DNA from: Clostridium omnivorum
GTDB taxonomy: Bacteria; Bacillota; Clostridia; Clostridiales; Clostridiaceae
Reading direction: 5' to 3'
Assembly: GCF_026012015.1 (NCBI RefSeq)
Contig: NZ_BRXR01000001.1
Span: 2,381,501 to 2,445,500, forward strand
DNA: 64,000 nucleotides
Part shown: piece after piece, positions 1-8,666 of the stretch
Layout of the letters: every line of letters starts with the position of its first letter
Numbering within the stretch: the first letter of the stretch is position 1
Position numbers and translations under genes: made by a program
The notes under the pieces: generated by a model
The model's input: only the letters and a program-made list of their open reading frames with translations
The model's database searches: none
Told to the model about the DNA's origin: nothing

Positions 1-1
1 T

Positions 2-595
2 GTTGATAAAAATGATTCAGGTTTTAAAAATCCTACAAAGCCTATAGGATCTTTCTACAGTAAGGAAGAAGCAGAAGTATTGACTGAAGAAAAAGGTTAT
101 GTAATGAAGGAAGATGCAGGAAGAGGCTATAGAAGAGTAGTTGCATCACCAAAGCCAATTGATGTAGTTGAAAAGGATATCATAAAAGGGCTTGTAGATG
201 CTGGAACAGTAGTAATTTCCTGCGGAGGCGGAGGAATTCCAGTAATACTTGAAAATGGTGAGGTTAAAGGAGTTCCAGCAGTTATAGATAAAGATTTTGC
301 TGCTGAAAAGTTAGCTGAAATACTAGATGCAGATGCTCTAGTTGTATTAACAGCAGTTGATAAAGTTTGTGTAAACTTTAATAAGCCAGATCAAAAGGCT
401 ATTGATGTGATGAGTCTTGAAGAAGTTGATAAATATATTAATGAAAAACAATTTGCTCCTGGAAGTATGCTCCCTAAAGTAGAGGCCTGCAAGAAGTTTG
501 TTCAGTACAATAAAAATAAGATTGCTATAATAGCTTCACTTTCAGAGGCAAAGGAAGCATTACAAGGTACTTCCGGCACCAGGATTGTTTTTTAG
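2..595 (+). CDS. arcC: Carbamate kinase, 5' part missing at window edge
   Basis: Makes ATP from carbamoyl phosphate and ADP, the last step of the cytosolic arginine deiminase pathway. The reading frame is open from base 2, so the true start lies before the window; the TTG at 80 is internal. About 197 residues are visible, roughly the C-terminal two thirds of a family usually near 310 residues. The glycine-rich loop VISCGGGGIPV and the LTAVDK and APGSMLPKVEA segments are typical of carbamate kinase in the amino acid kinase fold. It lies 13 bp before arcA and is followed by the ornithine carbamoyltransferase gene, so the three pathway enzymes form one cluster. The identification is firm; only the N-terminus is unseen. 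Confidence 0.95.
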   Translation, partial: VDKNDSGFKNPTKPIGSFYSKEEAEVLTEEKGYVMKEDAGRGYRRVVASPKPIDVVEKDIIKGLVDAGTVVISCGGGGIPVILENGEVKGVPAVIDKDFAAEKLAEILDADALVVLTAVDKVCVNFNKPDQKAIDVMSLEEVDKYINEKQFAPGSMLPKVEACKKFVQYNKNKIAIIASLSEAKEALQGTSGTRIVF

Positions 596-608
596 ATAGG
601 AGCCTTAA

Positions 609-1817
609 ATGGAAACTGATAGAAAAATAAGAGTCTATAATGAAATAGGTAATCTTAAAACTGTACTCCTTCACAGACCAGGAGGGGAAATAGAAAATTT
701 AATTCCAGAGCATTTATCCAGATTATTGTTTGATGATATACCATTTTTGAAGGTTGCAAGAAGTGAACATGATAACTTTGCAAAGGTGCTTTCAGACAAT
801 GGAGTAGAAGTACTTTACGTTGAAAATTTAGCGGCTTTAGCTGTTAAGGACAAAGAGGTTAAAGCAAGCTTCTTAAATGAAGTAATAGCAGAATGCTTTG
901 TAGAGGATAAGGAAACAGCAAAGCTATTAAAGGACTTTTTGCTTCAGCTGCCAGAAAAAGAGATGATAGATAAAGTAATAGCTGGTACAAGGAAAAAGGA
1001 AATTGGCTTAAGTGAAGATAATGATGATTATCCATTTATTATGGAACCAATGCCAAACCTTTACTTTACAAGAGATCCTTTTGCTTCAATAGGAAGCGGG
1101 ATAACGTTAAATTCCATGAAGAACAATATTAGAAGAAGAGAAACTATTTTTGCAAAATATATTTTTAAATATCATCCTCAATTTAAAAATTCCAACATCC
1201 CACTCTGGTATAATAGAGATGAAGAATTCAGTATAGAGGGTGGAGATGAATTAGTTCTATCTAAGGATGTATTGGCTATTGGGCACAGTGAAAGAACAAG
1301 TGTAGAAGCTATTAAAAAAGTAGCTAAAAATCTATTTGAAGCTAATGAAAGCTTTAAGACAGTGCTTATGTTTGATATACCAAAGTCAAGAGCATTCATG
1401 CATCTTGATACAGTATTTACAATGATTGATTATGATAAATTTACTGTACATGAAGGTATAGAAGGTAATTTAAAGGTAAGTGCTATAAGCTATGATGCTA
1501 AAAATAAGGAATTATTAATAGAAGAACAAGAAGATAGCCTAGAAAGAATTCTTTCAAAATATTTAGAGAAGGATATTACCTTAATCAGATGCGGCGGTGG
1601 AGATAGAGTAATATCAAGAAGAGAACAATGGAATGACGGGTCCAACACTCTTGCAATAGCTCCTGGAAAAGTTATAACTTATGAGAGGAATTACATTACT
1701 AATGAAATTTTAGATAAACATAATGTAAATGTATTATCCATACCTTCAGGTGAACTTAGCAGAGGAAGAGGCGGCCCAAGATGTATGTCCATGCCACTGC
1801 ATAGAGAAGAAATATAA
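609..1817 (+). CDS. arcA: Arginine deiminase
   Basis: Hydrolyses arginine to citrulline and ammonia in the cytosol, the first step of fermentative arginine use. The 402 residues match the usual length of about 405-410. Visible signatures are [12 protein letters not shown] near residue 153, EGGDELVLS near 214, MHLDTVFTM near 264, and the C-terminal [10 protein letters not shown], whose Cys392 is the expected catalytic nucleophile. The ATG is preceded by ATAGGAGCC at good spacing and follows the arcC stop by 13 bp, which supports co-transcription. An AT-rich gap of 65 bp separates it from argF. Confidence 0.97.
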   Translation: METDRKIRVYNEIGNLKTVLLHRPGGEIENLIPEHLSRLLFDDIPFLKVARSEHDNFAKVLSDNGVEVLYVENLAALAVKDKEVKASFLNEVIAECFVEDKETAKLLKDFLLQLPEKEMIDKVIAGTRKKEIGLSEDNDDYPFIMEPMPNLYFTRDPFASIGSGITLNSMKNNIRRRETIFAKYIFKYHPQFKNSNIPLWYNRDEEFSIEGGDELVLSKDVLAIGHSERTSVEAIKKVAKNLFEANESFKTVLMFDIPKSRAFMHLDTVFTMIDYDKFTVHEGIEGNLKVSAISYDAKNKELLIEEQEDSLERILSKYLEKDITLIRCGGGDRVISRREQWNDGSNTLAIAPGKVITYERNYITNEILDKHNVNVLSIPSGELSRGRGGPRCMSMPLHREEI

Positions 1818-1882
1818 TATCAATATAATAAGTTAAATTAACAAAAAATAATTTTGTATTGTTTAAATAAGGAGGAACTAAA

Positions 1883-2881
1883 ATGTACAATTTAAGAAAC
1901 AGAAGCTTTTTAACTCTTTTAGACTACAGCCCAAAGGAAGTAGAATTTCTACTAGACTTATCATCAGAATTAAAAAAGGCAAAATATGCTGGAACTGAAC
2001 AACAAAAATTAAAGGGAAAGAATATAGTTCTACTATTTGAAAAAGACTCAACTAGAACAAGATGTTCTTTTGAAGTAGCAGCATTAGATCAAGGTGCTCA
2101 TGTTACATATCTTGGACCATCAGGAAGCCAAATGGGTAAAAAGGAATCTATAGCAGATACAGCTAGAGTACTTGGAAGAATGTATGATGGTATCGAATAT
2201 AGAGGATTTTCTCAAAAGACAGTTGAAGATTTAGCTAAGTATTCAGGAGTACCAGTATGGAATGGTTTAACAGATGCTGACCATCCAACTCAAGTTCTTG
2301 CTGACTTTTTAACTGCTAAAGAACATTTAAATAAGCCATATAACAAAATGGTATTTGTATATTCAGGAGATGGAAGAAATAACGTTGCTAATGCATTAAT
2401 GATAGGTGCAGCTAAGGTTGGTATGGACTTTAGAATAATTGCTCCAAAGTCATTATTCCCAACTGAAGAGCTGCTTCAAAAGTGCAGAGAAGCCGCTAAG
2501 GAAACAGGAGCAAAGATAACTGTAACTGACAATATAGCAGAAGGCGTTAAGGGAGCAGATGTAATTTACACAGACGTTTGGGTATCCATGGGAGAACCAG
2601 ACGAAGTTTGGGCAGAAAGAATAAAACTATTAAAGCCATATCAAGTTAATATGGAAATGTTAAATATGACTGGAAACCCAAATGTTCTATTTGAGCACTG
2701 CTTACCAGCATTCCATGATTTAAAAACAAAAGTAGGTATGGATATCTACGAGAAGTTTGGATTAAAAGAAATGGAAGTTACTGATGAAGTATTTGAAAGC
2801 AAGCATTCTGTAGTATTTGATGAAGCTGAAAATAGAATGCATACTATAAAAGCTGTTATGGTAGCAACATTAGGAGCATAA
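1883..2881 (+). CDS. argF: Ornithine carbamoyltransferase (catabolic, arcB role)
   Basis: Interconverts citrulline plus phosphate and ornithine plus carbamoyl phosphate. Here it very probably runs in the catabolic direction, feeding carbamate kinase, because it sits after arcC and arcA. The protein is 332 residues, full length. STRTR at residues 56-60 binds carbamoyl phosphate, HPTQVLADF is the central signature, and HCLPAFHD near residue 271 is the ornithine-loop motif. The start is ATG with an AAGGAGGAA ribosome binding site. A strong terminator follows the stop codon, closing the cluster. In catabolic operons the gene is usually named arcB; sequence alone does not separate the two roles. 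Confidence 0.96.
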   Translation: MYNLRNRSFLTLLDYSPKEVEFLLDLSSELKKAKYAGTEQQKLKGKNIVLLFEKDSTRTRCSFEVAALDQGAHVTYLGPSGSQMGKKESIADTARVLGRMYDGIEYRGFSQKTVEDLAKYSGVPVWNGLTDADHPTQVLADFLTAKEHLNKPYNKMVFVYSGDGRNNVANALMIGAAKVGMDFRIIAPKSLFPTEELLQKCREAAKETGAKITVTDNIAEGVKGADVIYTDVWVSMGEPDEVWAERIKLLKPYQVNMEMLNMTGNPNVLFEHCLPAFHDLKTKVGMDIYEKFGLKEMEVTDEVFESKHSVVFDEAENRMHTIKAVMVATLGA

Positions 2882-2893
2882 TTTAATTTTTTA

Positions 2894-2928
2894 AAATACC
2901 CTTGGATTTTAATCCAAGGGTATTTTTT
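2894..2928 (+). terminator. Intrinsic terminator of the arc cluster
   Basis: The arms AATACCCTTGGAT and ATCCAAGGGTATT close over a short T/A loop and run into a T-rich tract. It starts about 13 bases after the argF stop codon. Confidence 0.93.
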
Positions 2929-2993
2929 GCATTTTTTTAGAGGTTTAAGAGAAACTAACTATTGCTAGAGAAAATTTGAGTTAAGAACTACCC

Positions 2994-3059
2994 CGGACAC
3001 TTGCCGGTGAGAATTGGCGCCAATAAGTTATCCAGTGTGACCAGTGGAAGGAGAAAAAT
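2994..3059 (+). promoter_or_regulatory. Structured SD-bearing element, copy A (degenerate)
   Basis: A 66-base block ends at the start codon of the amidohydrolase gene. It contains a hairpin GCCGGT-GAGA-ATTGGC (3003-3018) with G-U pairs and a GNRA-type loop, flanked by imperfect arms CACTT and AAGTT that are the core of the outer stem in the other copies. It ends with AGTGTGACCAGTGGAAGGAG, whose last bases are the Shine-Dalgarno sequence. The same architecture recurs before the penicillin-binding protein gene (20016-20190, two copies) and before the sigma factor gene at 63820. The upstream TAAAT-loop hairpin of those copies is not recognisable here. No known riboswitch class was recognised. 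Confidence 0.65.
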
Positions 3060-4253
3060 ATGCAGTACCTACTATTGAAGAACTGTATTTTAACAGATAC
3101 AGATAGCGGGAGAGAAGACAAAAAGGATATTCTAATTGAAGGTAATAAAATTAAGCAGATAAAAGCAAGTATAGATTTTGAAGGTGAAAATTTAAGAGTT
3201 GTTGATGTCAGAGAAAATAGAGTTATGCCTGGTCTTATAGATTGTCATACTCATATGGGAATTATTGAAGAAGGTACTGGAAAATTAGGTCTAGATAATA
3301 ATGAGACCTCTGGGCCCGTGACTCCTCACATAAGAGCACTAGATGCAGTAAACCCCTTGGATATGGCTTTTCCGGATGCAGTAAGATCGGGGGTTACCTG
3401 CGTTATGTGTACTCCAGGCAGTAATAACGCTATTGGAGGGCAGAATCTTACTATGAAAACCTATGGAAATATTATTGATAAAATGGTAATTCAAAATCCC
3501 TTAGGGATTAAAATTGCCTTTGGAGAAGATCCTATGGGCACCTATGGAACTAAGGATAAATGTCCAGTAACTAGAATGGGAGTTGCAGCTCTTATAAGGG
3601 AAACCTTTATGAGAGCTCAAGATTATATGGTGAATAAAGAACAGGGAAAAATTTTGGAAAGGGATATGAAGCTTGAAGCAATTATTCCCGTTTTGAAAGG
3701 CCAACTCTATGTGCGAGCTCATGCACATAGAGCAGATGATATTGTGACTGCTATAAGGATAGCAGAGGAATTTAACATACAGAAGCTGGTTATTGAGCAT
3801 GGTACGGAGGCAAATAAGGTAAGTGAATATCTTGTAGAGAAAAAAGTACCTGTAGCTTTTGGCCCTATGCTAACTCCAAGAATAAAAATGGAGCTCATAT
3901 CCAGAGATTACAGTGCTGCACTGCATTTAGTTGAGGCTGGAGTAAAAATTGCCTTGATGACGGATCACCCTTATAACTCTATTGATCAGCTTAGGGCAGT
4001 AGCTATTCTGGCTGTATCTGAAGGACTTAAATGTACTGATGGTATTAAGGCAATAACAAGCTGGCCCTCAGAAATATTAGGTCTGCAGGATAGGCTGGGG
4101 AAAATTAAAGAAGGATATGATGCGGATATAGCTGTATATACTGGAAATCCAATGGATATAATGTCTAGGGTAATATTAACTATTATTGATGGAAATTTAG
4201 TTTATATTAATGACAGGCATAAGCATAAAGTGAATATAAGTGAAGAAAAATAA
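3060..4253 (+). CDS. Metal-dependent amidohydrolase, imidazolonepropionase-like
   Basis: A cytosolic TIM-barrel amidohydrolase of 397 residues, the family of cyclic-amide hydrolases; the substrate cannot be assigned. Metal-site motifs are DCHTHMG near residue 62, HAHRADD near 221, IEHGTEA near 243 and MTDHP near 301, together giving the usual His/His/His/Asp set. The C-terminus (KEGYDADIAVYTGNPMD) is the typical beta-sandwich return of this superfamily. The ATG lies 7 bases after GGAAGGAG, which is the 3' end of structured element copy A, so translation of this gene may be controlled by that element. It is monocistronic, with terminators on both sides. Dihydroorotase, hydantoinase and imidazolonepropionase are not well supported individually. 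Confidence 0.85.
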   Translation: MQYLLLKNCILTDTDSGREDKKDILIEGNKIKQIKASIDFEGENLRVVDVRENRVMPGLIDCHTHMGIIEEGTGKLGLDNNETSGPVTPHIRALDAVNPLDMAFPDAVRSGVTCVMCTPGSNNAIGGQNLTMKTYGNIIDKMVIQNPLGIKIAFGEDPMGTYGTKDKCPVTRMGVAALIRETFMRAQDYMVNKEQGKILERDMKLEAIIPVLKGQLYVRAHAHRADDIVTAIRIAEEFNIQKLVIEHGTEANKVSEYLVEKKVPVAFGPMLTPRIKMELISRDYSAALHLVEAGVKIALMTDHPYNSIDQLRAVAILAVSEGLKCTDGIKAITSWPSEILGLQDRLGKIKEGYDADIAVYTGNPMDIMSRVILTIIDGNLVYINDRHKHKVNISEEK

Positions 4254-4258
4254 TTAAA

Positions 4259-4303
4259 AAGACCTAACTAATAATATTAATGTTATTAGTTAGGTCTTAT
4301 TTT
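4259..4303 (+). terminator. Intrinsic terminator after the amidohydrolase gene
   Basis: Fourteen-base arms GACCTAACTAATAA (4261-4274) and TTATTAGTTAGGTC (4283-4296) are followed by TTATTTTG. Confidence 0.9.
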
Positions 4304-4482
4304 GTCGAATAAAGTCATTTACATTGGTATAATATTGAACTTTGTGAATTTTAACTGGAATGTTTTTTCAAAAAATTAGCTGAAATAATAATTGCCATAT
4401 ATTTGTCCTTAAAAATGTCGACTAAAAATGACGAAATATTGCAAATTGCATATAAAGTATTTAAGAAAAATGACGAAATAAA
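4301..4482 (+). promoter_or_regulatory. Cluster of 0A-box-like sites upstream of the chemoreceptor
   Basis: TTTGTCGAATAA (4301-4312) matches the Spo0A box core TGTCGAA. Two more cores, TGACGAA at 4429-4435 and 4471-4477, lie in near-identical AAAAATGACGAAATA contexts 42 bp apart, about four helical turns. TGTCGAC lies at 4416-4422. The clustering suggests regulation of the chemoreceptor by Spo0A or another response regulator. This is inference from motif matches only, and no clear -35/-10 pair was found. Confidence 0.4.
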
Positions 4483-4520
4483 GACAAAGAACTTTATTAT
4501 GATGAAGGGAAGGATAATAG

Positions 4521-6521
4521 ATGAATAAAAAGATGAAATTGGGAAGTCAGATTATTATAATAATGTTTATAGCTGTACTTATTCCAACATTGGCTATTTC
4601 GGGTATAAACTTTTATAGGGAAAAGGGAACCGTGGAGAATACCTTTTCTGTATCGACAGCAGATAATGTTAACAGAGTTTCAGAGGTAATAAAGGGTATA
4701 GCTAAAAGTAATATAGAATCTATTGATATGTTATCAAAGGATCCTAATGCTTTAGCAATATTAAATAATCCAGATAGTGAACAGTGGCTTAAAAAGTCCT
4801 TCCAATCATTTTTGGATACTCATAAGGATGTAGTTAGTGCATATTATGGTGTAAAAGACGGCAAGATGATGCTAATGCCAGAACAAAAGCTTCCAGATGG
4901 GTATGATCCTAGACAGAGGGATTGGTATAAAGAAGCAGTAGATAAAAAAGGACAAGCAATTATTACTGCGCCTTATGAAGATGCTGCAGAAAAAGGAAAG
5001 TATATTGTTACTTTTGCTAAGGCAGTGCCAGATGAAAAGAGCGGGGATATCATAGGTGTTGTAGCAATAGACGTAAAGCTTAGTACATTATCAGAGTCCA
5101 TAGCATCCATGAAGATAGGACAAGACGGCTATGTAGCATTGCTTGATCCAAGTGGTAAGGTTATAGCACATAAGAATAAGGATTTATTAAATAAAGATTC
5201 TAAGAGTGAAACATGGATTGATAGTGTTATATCAAACAAAGAGGGCAAAGGAAAAGTTGCTATTGGAAACCAAAATATGATTTATAGTGTAATGCAGGAC
5301 AAGGCTACTGAATGGAAGATAGTTGGACTTGTTCCAGAAAAAGAGCTTCTTGATCAGGTAGCTCACAGCAGAAATTTATCATTGATGATTGGGCTTATTT
5401 CATTAGCATTGGCTGCTCTAACAGGGTATATCTTTTCTAATAGCATTGTGAAGCCATTGAAGAAGATTGTAGTTGTACTTGATAGAATTAAACAGGGTGA
5501 TTTTACAGTTAAGGTAGCAGAGGATAAGAAAATGAGCCATGAGCTTGCGGTTATTACTGAAGCTACAAATGGCATGATTAATGATATAGTTAACATGATG
5601 CAAAGTGTAACAGCCACTTCTTCAAAGATTAGGGAGTCATCACAATCACTAGCAGCTATAACTGAAGAATCTAATGCCATAGGTGATGAAGTATCAAGAG
5701 CCGTTCAGGAGATTGCAAATGGTGCTACAAACCAAGCTTCAAGTTTGGAAGATAGTGCTGAGGCTGTAGGCATGCTTGGAGAAGAAGTTAATAAAGCCAT
5801 GGATGATTCAAAGGATATGGTTAAGGCTTCATTTGAGGTAAAAGAGCATACTGAAAATGGTATGAAGCTAGTTCAGAACTTAACTACTACTTTTGAACAG
5901 ACTTCTCAGGCTAATTTGGAATTAGCTAAGGAAGTTGAAATACTTTCCCAAAATTCTAATAAGATTAGTTCCATAACAGATACAATAACTGAGATTACTG
6001 AACAGACAAACTTACTTGCTCTTAATGCCAGCATAGAAGCTGCAAGAGCAGGAGAGGCAGGCAGAGGCTTTGCTGTAGTTGCTGATGAGGTAAGAAAGCT
6101 TGCTGAACAATCTTCAGTTTCTGCTTCAGAAATCAATACAGTGATTATAGAAATTAAAAATAGCATAGCTGCAGTACTTCAAAGGATAGAAATGAATAAG
6201 TCCTTAAATGCTAAGACAGTAGAAAGCATGGATGTAACAAGCTCTAGCTTTGAAAGCATTGAAAATGCAATAAAAACACTTGAAGTAAATATAAACAAGG
6301 TTAATGGTGCATTAGAACAAATTAATTTAAATAAAAATACTGTTGTTGGAAAGATAGATGAAATTGCTACAGTATCCCAGGAAACAGCAGCATCAACTGA
6401 GGAAGTAAGTGCTTCATCTGAAGAGCAACTAGCAGGACTACATGAGGTTACAGCTTCTGCTGAAGCTCTAAGTAACTTGGCTGAAGAATTAGATACACTA
6501 GTAAGTAAATTTAAAATATAG
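4521..6521 (+). CDS. Methyl-accepting chemotaxis protein with dCache sensor
   Basis: A membrane chemoreceptor of 666 residues that would signal to CheA/CheW in response to an unknown extracellular ligand. It has an N-terminal membrane segment (about 10-30), an extracellular region of about 250 residues with the dCache pattern [12 protein letters not shown], a second membrane segment (about 284-308), a HAMP linker, and a long cytoplasmic coiled coil. The hairpin tip, near residue 500, carries the almost invariant [20 protein letters not shown] and [14 protein letters not shown]. Glu/Gln pairs at both ends of the coil fit methylation sites. The start is ATG with GGGAAGGAT upstream. It is a single-gene unit with its own terminator. 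No flagellar genes are nearby. Confidence 0.95.
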   Translation: MNKKMKLGSQIIIIMFIAVLIPTLAISGINFYREKGTVENTFSVSTADNVNRVSEVIKGIAKSNIESIDMLSKDPNALAILNNPDSEQWLKKSFQSFLDTHKDVVSAYYGVKDGKMMLMPEQKLPDGYDPRQRDWYKEAVDKKGQAIITAPYEDAAEKGKYIVTFAKAVPDEKSGDIIGVVAIDVKLSTLSESIASMKIGQDGYVALLDPSGKVIAHKNKDLLNKDSKSETWIDSVISNKEGKGKVAIGNQNMIYSVMQDKATEWKIVGLVPEKELLDQVAHSRNLSLMIGLISLALAALTGYIFSNSIVKPLKKIVVVLDRIKQGDFTVKVAEDKKMSHELAVITEATNGMINDIVNMMQSVTATSSKIRESSQSLAAITEESNAIGDEVSRAVQEIANGATNQASSLEDSAEAVGMLGEEVNKAMDDSKDMVKASFEVKEHTENGMKLVQNLTTTFEQTSQANLELAKEVEILSQNSNKISSITDTITEITEQTNLLALNASIEAARAGEAGRGFAVVADEVRKLAEQSSVSASEINTVIIEIKNSIAAVLQRIEMNKSLNAKTVESMDVTSSSFESIENAIKTLEVNINKVNGALEQINLNKNTVVGKIDEIATVSQETAASTEEVSASSEEQLAGLHEVTASAEALSNLAEELDTLVSKFKI

Positions 6522-6544
6522 TTTTTTACAAAAGATAACCCCTC

Positions 6545-6575
6545 TAGCAGACTTTTATAGTCTGCTTTTTTGTTT
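6545..6575 (+). terminator. Intrinsic terminator of the chemoreceptor gene
   Basis: The hairpin AGCAGAC-TTTTATA-GTCTGCT is followed by TTTTTTG, 24 bases after the stop codon. Confidence 0.9.
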
Positions 6576-6760
6576 TAAAAAATATTAGACTTAAAAAATT
6601 GTACATAAAGCTGTAACTTTTTATTGATAAATTTTTTAAACGATTTGAATATTATAAAAGTAAAGAATATATAGCAATAAGCTATTTACATAATATGGAT
6701 AATAGTGGCTAATGTGTTATAATAGAATATAAAAGTAATAAATAATAGGGGGGGTTAATA

Positions 6761-6925
6761 ATGGAAAAAAAGAACAAGGAAATAGTTAAGCACGGGGTAA
6801 CCTTTGGAACATGCCTTGCTATGGTTATATCCTATACTACTTGGAAATCTATAGGTTGGGCTATAATTCACGGATGCCTAAGCTGGATTTATGTAATTTA
6901 TTTTTTTGCAAAATATTATCATTAA
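6761..6925 (+). CDS. Small membrane protein, 54 residues
   Basis: A short gene with a good ribosome binding site (ATAGGGGGGG, 6 bases before the ATG) and a clean stop. The product starts with the charged segment MEKKNKEIVKH and then carries two short hydrophobic stretches, about residues 15-27 and 31-50, joined by YTTWKSIGWAIIHG. It should be a small integral membrane protein. Similar tiny proteins of unknown function with a Trp-rich SIGWAIIHG-like core occur in Firmicutes, from memory. A TATAAT sequence at 6718-6723 is a plausible -10 box. No function is proposed. Confidence 0.7.
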   Translation: MEKKNKEIVKHGVTFGTCLAMVISYTTWKSIGWAIIHGCLSWIYVIYFFAKYYH

Positions 6926-6979
6926 AATTAAAACAAAAGGGTCCATTTTTGTAGTTAATTATATATTGGGGGAATAAAT

Positions 6980-7309
6980 ATGAAAGAGAATGATAGAATA
7001 CATAGAGAAAAAGCAACTATAGAGGAAATGATAACGCTATATTGTAAAGATAAACATTCAGAAGAGGAATTGTGTGAAGACTGCAAAGAGCTTTTGGATT
7101 ATGCTGATAAGAGACTAAGCAGCTGTAAGTTCGGTATAGACAAACCAGTGTGTGGAAAGTGTACGGTACACTGTTATAAGCCAGCTATGAGAGTAAAAGT
7201 TCAAAATGTAATGAAGTATTCTGGGCCTAGAATGATATTCTATCATCCTAAATTAGCTGTAAGGCATTTTATGGATTCATTAGTTAAAAAAAAGGTGACA
7301 AATTTATAA
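6980..7309 (+). CDS. Nitrous-oxide-stimulated promoter family protein (Cys-rich)
   Basis: A soluble protein of 109 residues that resembles the small family named in Pfam after a nitrous-oxide-stimulated promoter; the molecular function is unknown. The central part has the cysteine pattern LCEDCKELLDYADKRLSSC followed by CGKCTVHCY, seven closely spaced Cys residues that could bind a metal or Fe-S cluster. The C-terminal PAMR and SGPRMIFYHP segments are typical of the family. The start is ATG with TTGGGGGAA upstream. It may be co-transcribed with the preceding small membrane protein, with a 54 bp gap. Confidence 0.8.
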   Translation: MKENDRIHREKATIEEMITLYCKDKHSEEELCEDCKELLDYADKRLSSCKFGIDKPVCGKCTVHCYKPAMRVKVQNVMKYSGPRMIFYHPKLAVRHFMDSLVKKKVTNL

Positions 7310-7359
7310 AATATGGTATGTTTATATTATAATAACAAATGAAAGATGAGGATTGGTTT

Positions 7360-7578
7360 ATGAAGAAGAAGGAGTTAGGTCTTGGAATTGCTGCTGCATA
7401 TTGTTTAGCAGCTGCTGGAGTGTATGCATATAAAAAGTATAGTAAGAACAGGAAGAGAAGGTTCTACGTAGAACTAGGAAGAGGTGTAAAGATTAAAAGA
7501 GGCACTATTATACCTATTAAGAATAAATTCACCTGGAATGCAGAAACAGATGAAGTAATTTCAACGGAAGAAGTTTAG
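7360..7578 (+). CDS. Hypothetical membrane-anchored protein, 72 residues
   Basis: A short protein with one N-terminal membrane segment (LGLGIAAAYCLAAAGVYAY) followed by the basic stretch KKYSKNRKRR and a small polar C-terminus. The ATG at 7360 is chosen over the in-frame ATG at 7339 because GATGAGGATT lies at the right distance and a TATAAT at 7328-7333 would put the transcript start close to or past 7339. No family was recognised. It is the size of small single-pass envelope proteins; no function can be given. Confidence 0.6.
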   Translation: MKKKELGLGIAAAYCLAAAGVYAYKKYSKNRKRRFYVELGRGVKIKRGTIIPIKNKFTWNAETDEVISTEEV

Positions 7579-7624
7579 GCTCTTTTCTCAATATCATAAT
7601 ACCCTCTTAAGGAGTTGTATACTA

Positions 7625-7963
7625 GTGAATATTCAAATTTTTGGTGTGAGCAAGTGCTTTGATACAAAAAAGGCAGAAAGATATTTTAAAGAGAGAAGAA
7701 TAAAATATCAATTAATTGATTTGCTGCAAAAGGGAATGAGCAAAGGAGAGCTTCAAAGTGTTAAAAGCGCTGTGGGACTTAAAGATTTAATAAATAGCTC
7801 TTCTAAAGAGTACGAAAAACTCAATATAGCACACATAATGAGTGATCAAATAAAAGAAGAGCTGCTTCTAAATAATCCAAAGCTTTTCAAAACTCCTGTA
7901 GTGAGGAATGGAAAGCAGGCAACCGTAGGCTATCAGCCGGAAGTTTGGAAGGCTTGGGAGTAA
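7625..7963 (+). CDS. ArsC/Spx-family protein
   Basis: A thioredoxin-fold protein of 112 residues of the arsenate reductase-like/Spx group. The N-terminal SKCFDTKKAERYFKER has a single Cys where true reductases or Spx often have CxxC or a similar pattern, and TPVVRNG near residue 97 is the conserved cis-Pro/Arg region. The start is GTG, with AAGGAG 10 bases upstream. The single Cys and the lack of an ars operon argue against a dedicated arsenate reductase; a redox-related or regulatory role is possible but unproven. A terminator follows. Confidence 0.82.
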   Translation: MNIQIFGVSKCFDTKKAERYFKERRIKYQLIDLLQKGMSKGELQSVKSAVGLKDLINSSSKEYEKLNIAHIMSDQIKEELLLNNPKLFKTPVVRNGKQATVGYQPEVWKAWE

Positions 7964-8011
7964 ACTGTGCTAAAAATTAATTTAACTAACAAGTAAATTG
8001 AACCTTTTTAT

Positions 8012-8050
8012 AAAATCCTCTGTCTTTATTTGAGTCAGAGGATTTATTTT
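8012..8050 (+). terminator. Intrinsic terminator
   Basis: The arms AAATCCTCTG and CAGAGGATTT with a 13-base loop are followed by ATTTTATG. It isolates the ArsC-like gene from the sigma factor gene. Confidence 0.88.
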
Positions 8051-8084
8051 ATGGCTATGAATGCATATAAGGGGGCATTGAGTT

Positions 8085-8666
8085 TTGATTGAGGAAAGTA
8101 TTATAGAAAAAGCTAAGGAAGGGGATAAACAAGCATTTAGAACTATCTTTCATTATTATGAGCAAAAGGTTTTTAGTACTGCCTATTTCATAATGAAGGA
8201 TAGACAGCATGCTGAAGATGTAGTTCAAGAGGTTTTTCTAAAAGTATATTTAAAAATACATAAGCTGCAGAATAACAAGGTGTTTGAAATTTGGCTTTAT
8301 AGAATTACGGTTAATTTATGTTCCTCTTTTTTTAGAAAGCTAAATAAGTTCAGCACTTCATCTATAGATGAAAAGATAATGGTAGAGGACTTTTTAATAA
8401 GTGAAAAGTTCAGCCTCCCAGATAATATACTGATTAGAAAAGAGTTTCAGGAAAAGGTAATGGAGGTGGTTTATTCATTGCCTGTTAAACATAGAACTGT
8501 AATAACTCTTTATTACTACAACAATATGAGTATAAAAGAAATAAGCAATATTATGGGATGTTCTGAGGGAACCGTAAAATCAAGACTCTTTTACGGTAAA
8601 AAAGAATTGAAGAAGGCATTTGATATGGAAGAAGAAGATAAGGAGGATGCCATATATGAATTTTGA
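8085..8666 (+). CDS. ECF-type RNA polymerase sigma factor
   Basis: An alternative sigma factor of 193 residues with region 2 near residues 10-70 (core DRQHAEDVVQEVFLKVY) and region 4 near 125-178 (SIKEISNIMGCSEGTVKSRL helix-turn-helix). It should direct RNA polymerase to a small regulon under control of the next gene. The start is TTG after AAGGGGGC. The stop overlaps the following gene by 11 bp, the usual translational coupling of a sigma factor and its regulator. The first 60 residues closely resemble those of the partial sigma factor at 63820, so the two are probably paralogues. Confidence 0.94.
   Translation: MIEESIIEKAKEGDKQAFRTIFHYYEQKVFSTAYFIMKDRQHAEDVVQEVFLKVYLKIHKLQNNKVFEIWLYRITVNLCSSFFRKLNKFSTSSIDEKIMVEDFLISEKFSLPDNILIRKEFQEKVMEVVYSLPVKHRTVITLYYYNNMSIKEISNIMGCSEGTVKSRLFYGKKELKKAFDMEEEDKEDAIYEF

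Noticed and set aside
1178-1399. Antisense open frame within arcA
   Set aside because: It is a shadow of the arcA coding sequence without a ribosome binding site or recognisable product.
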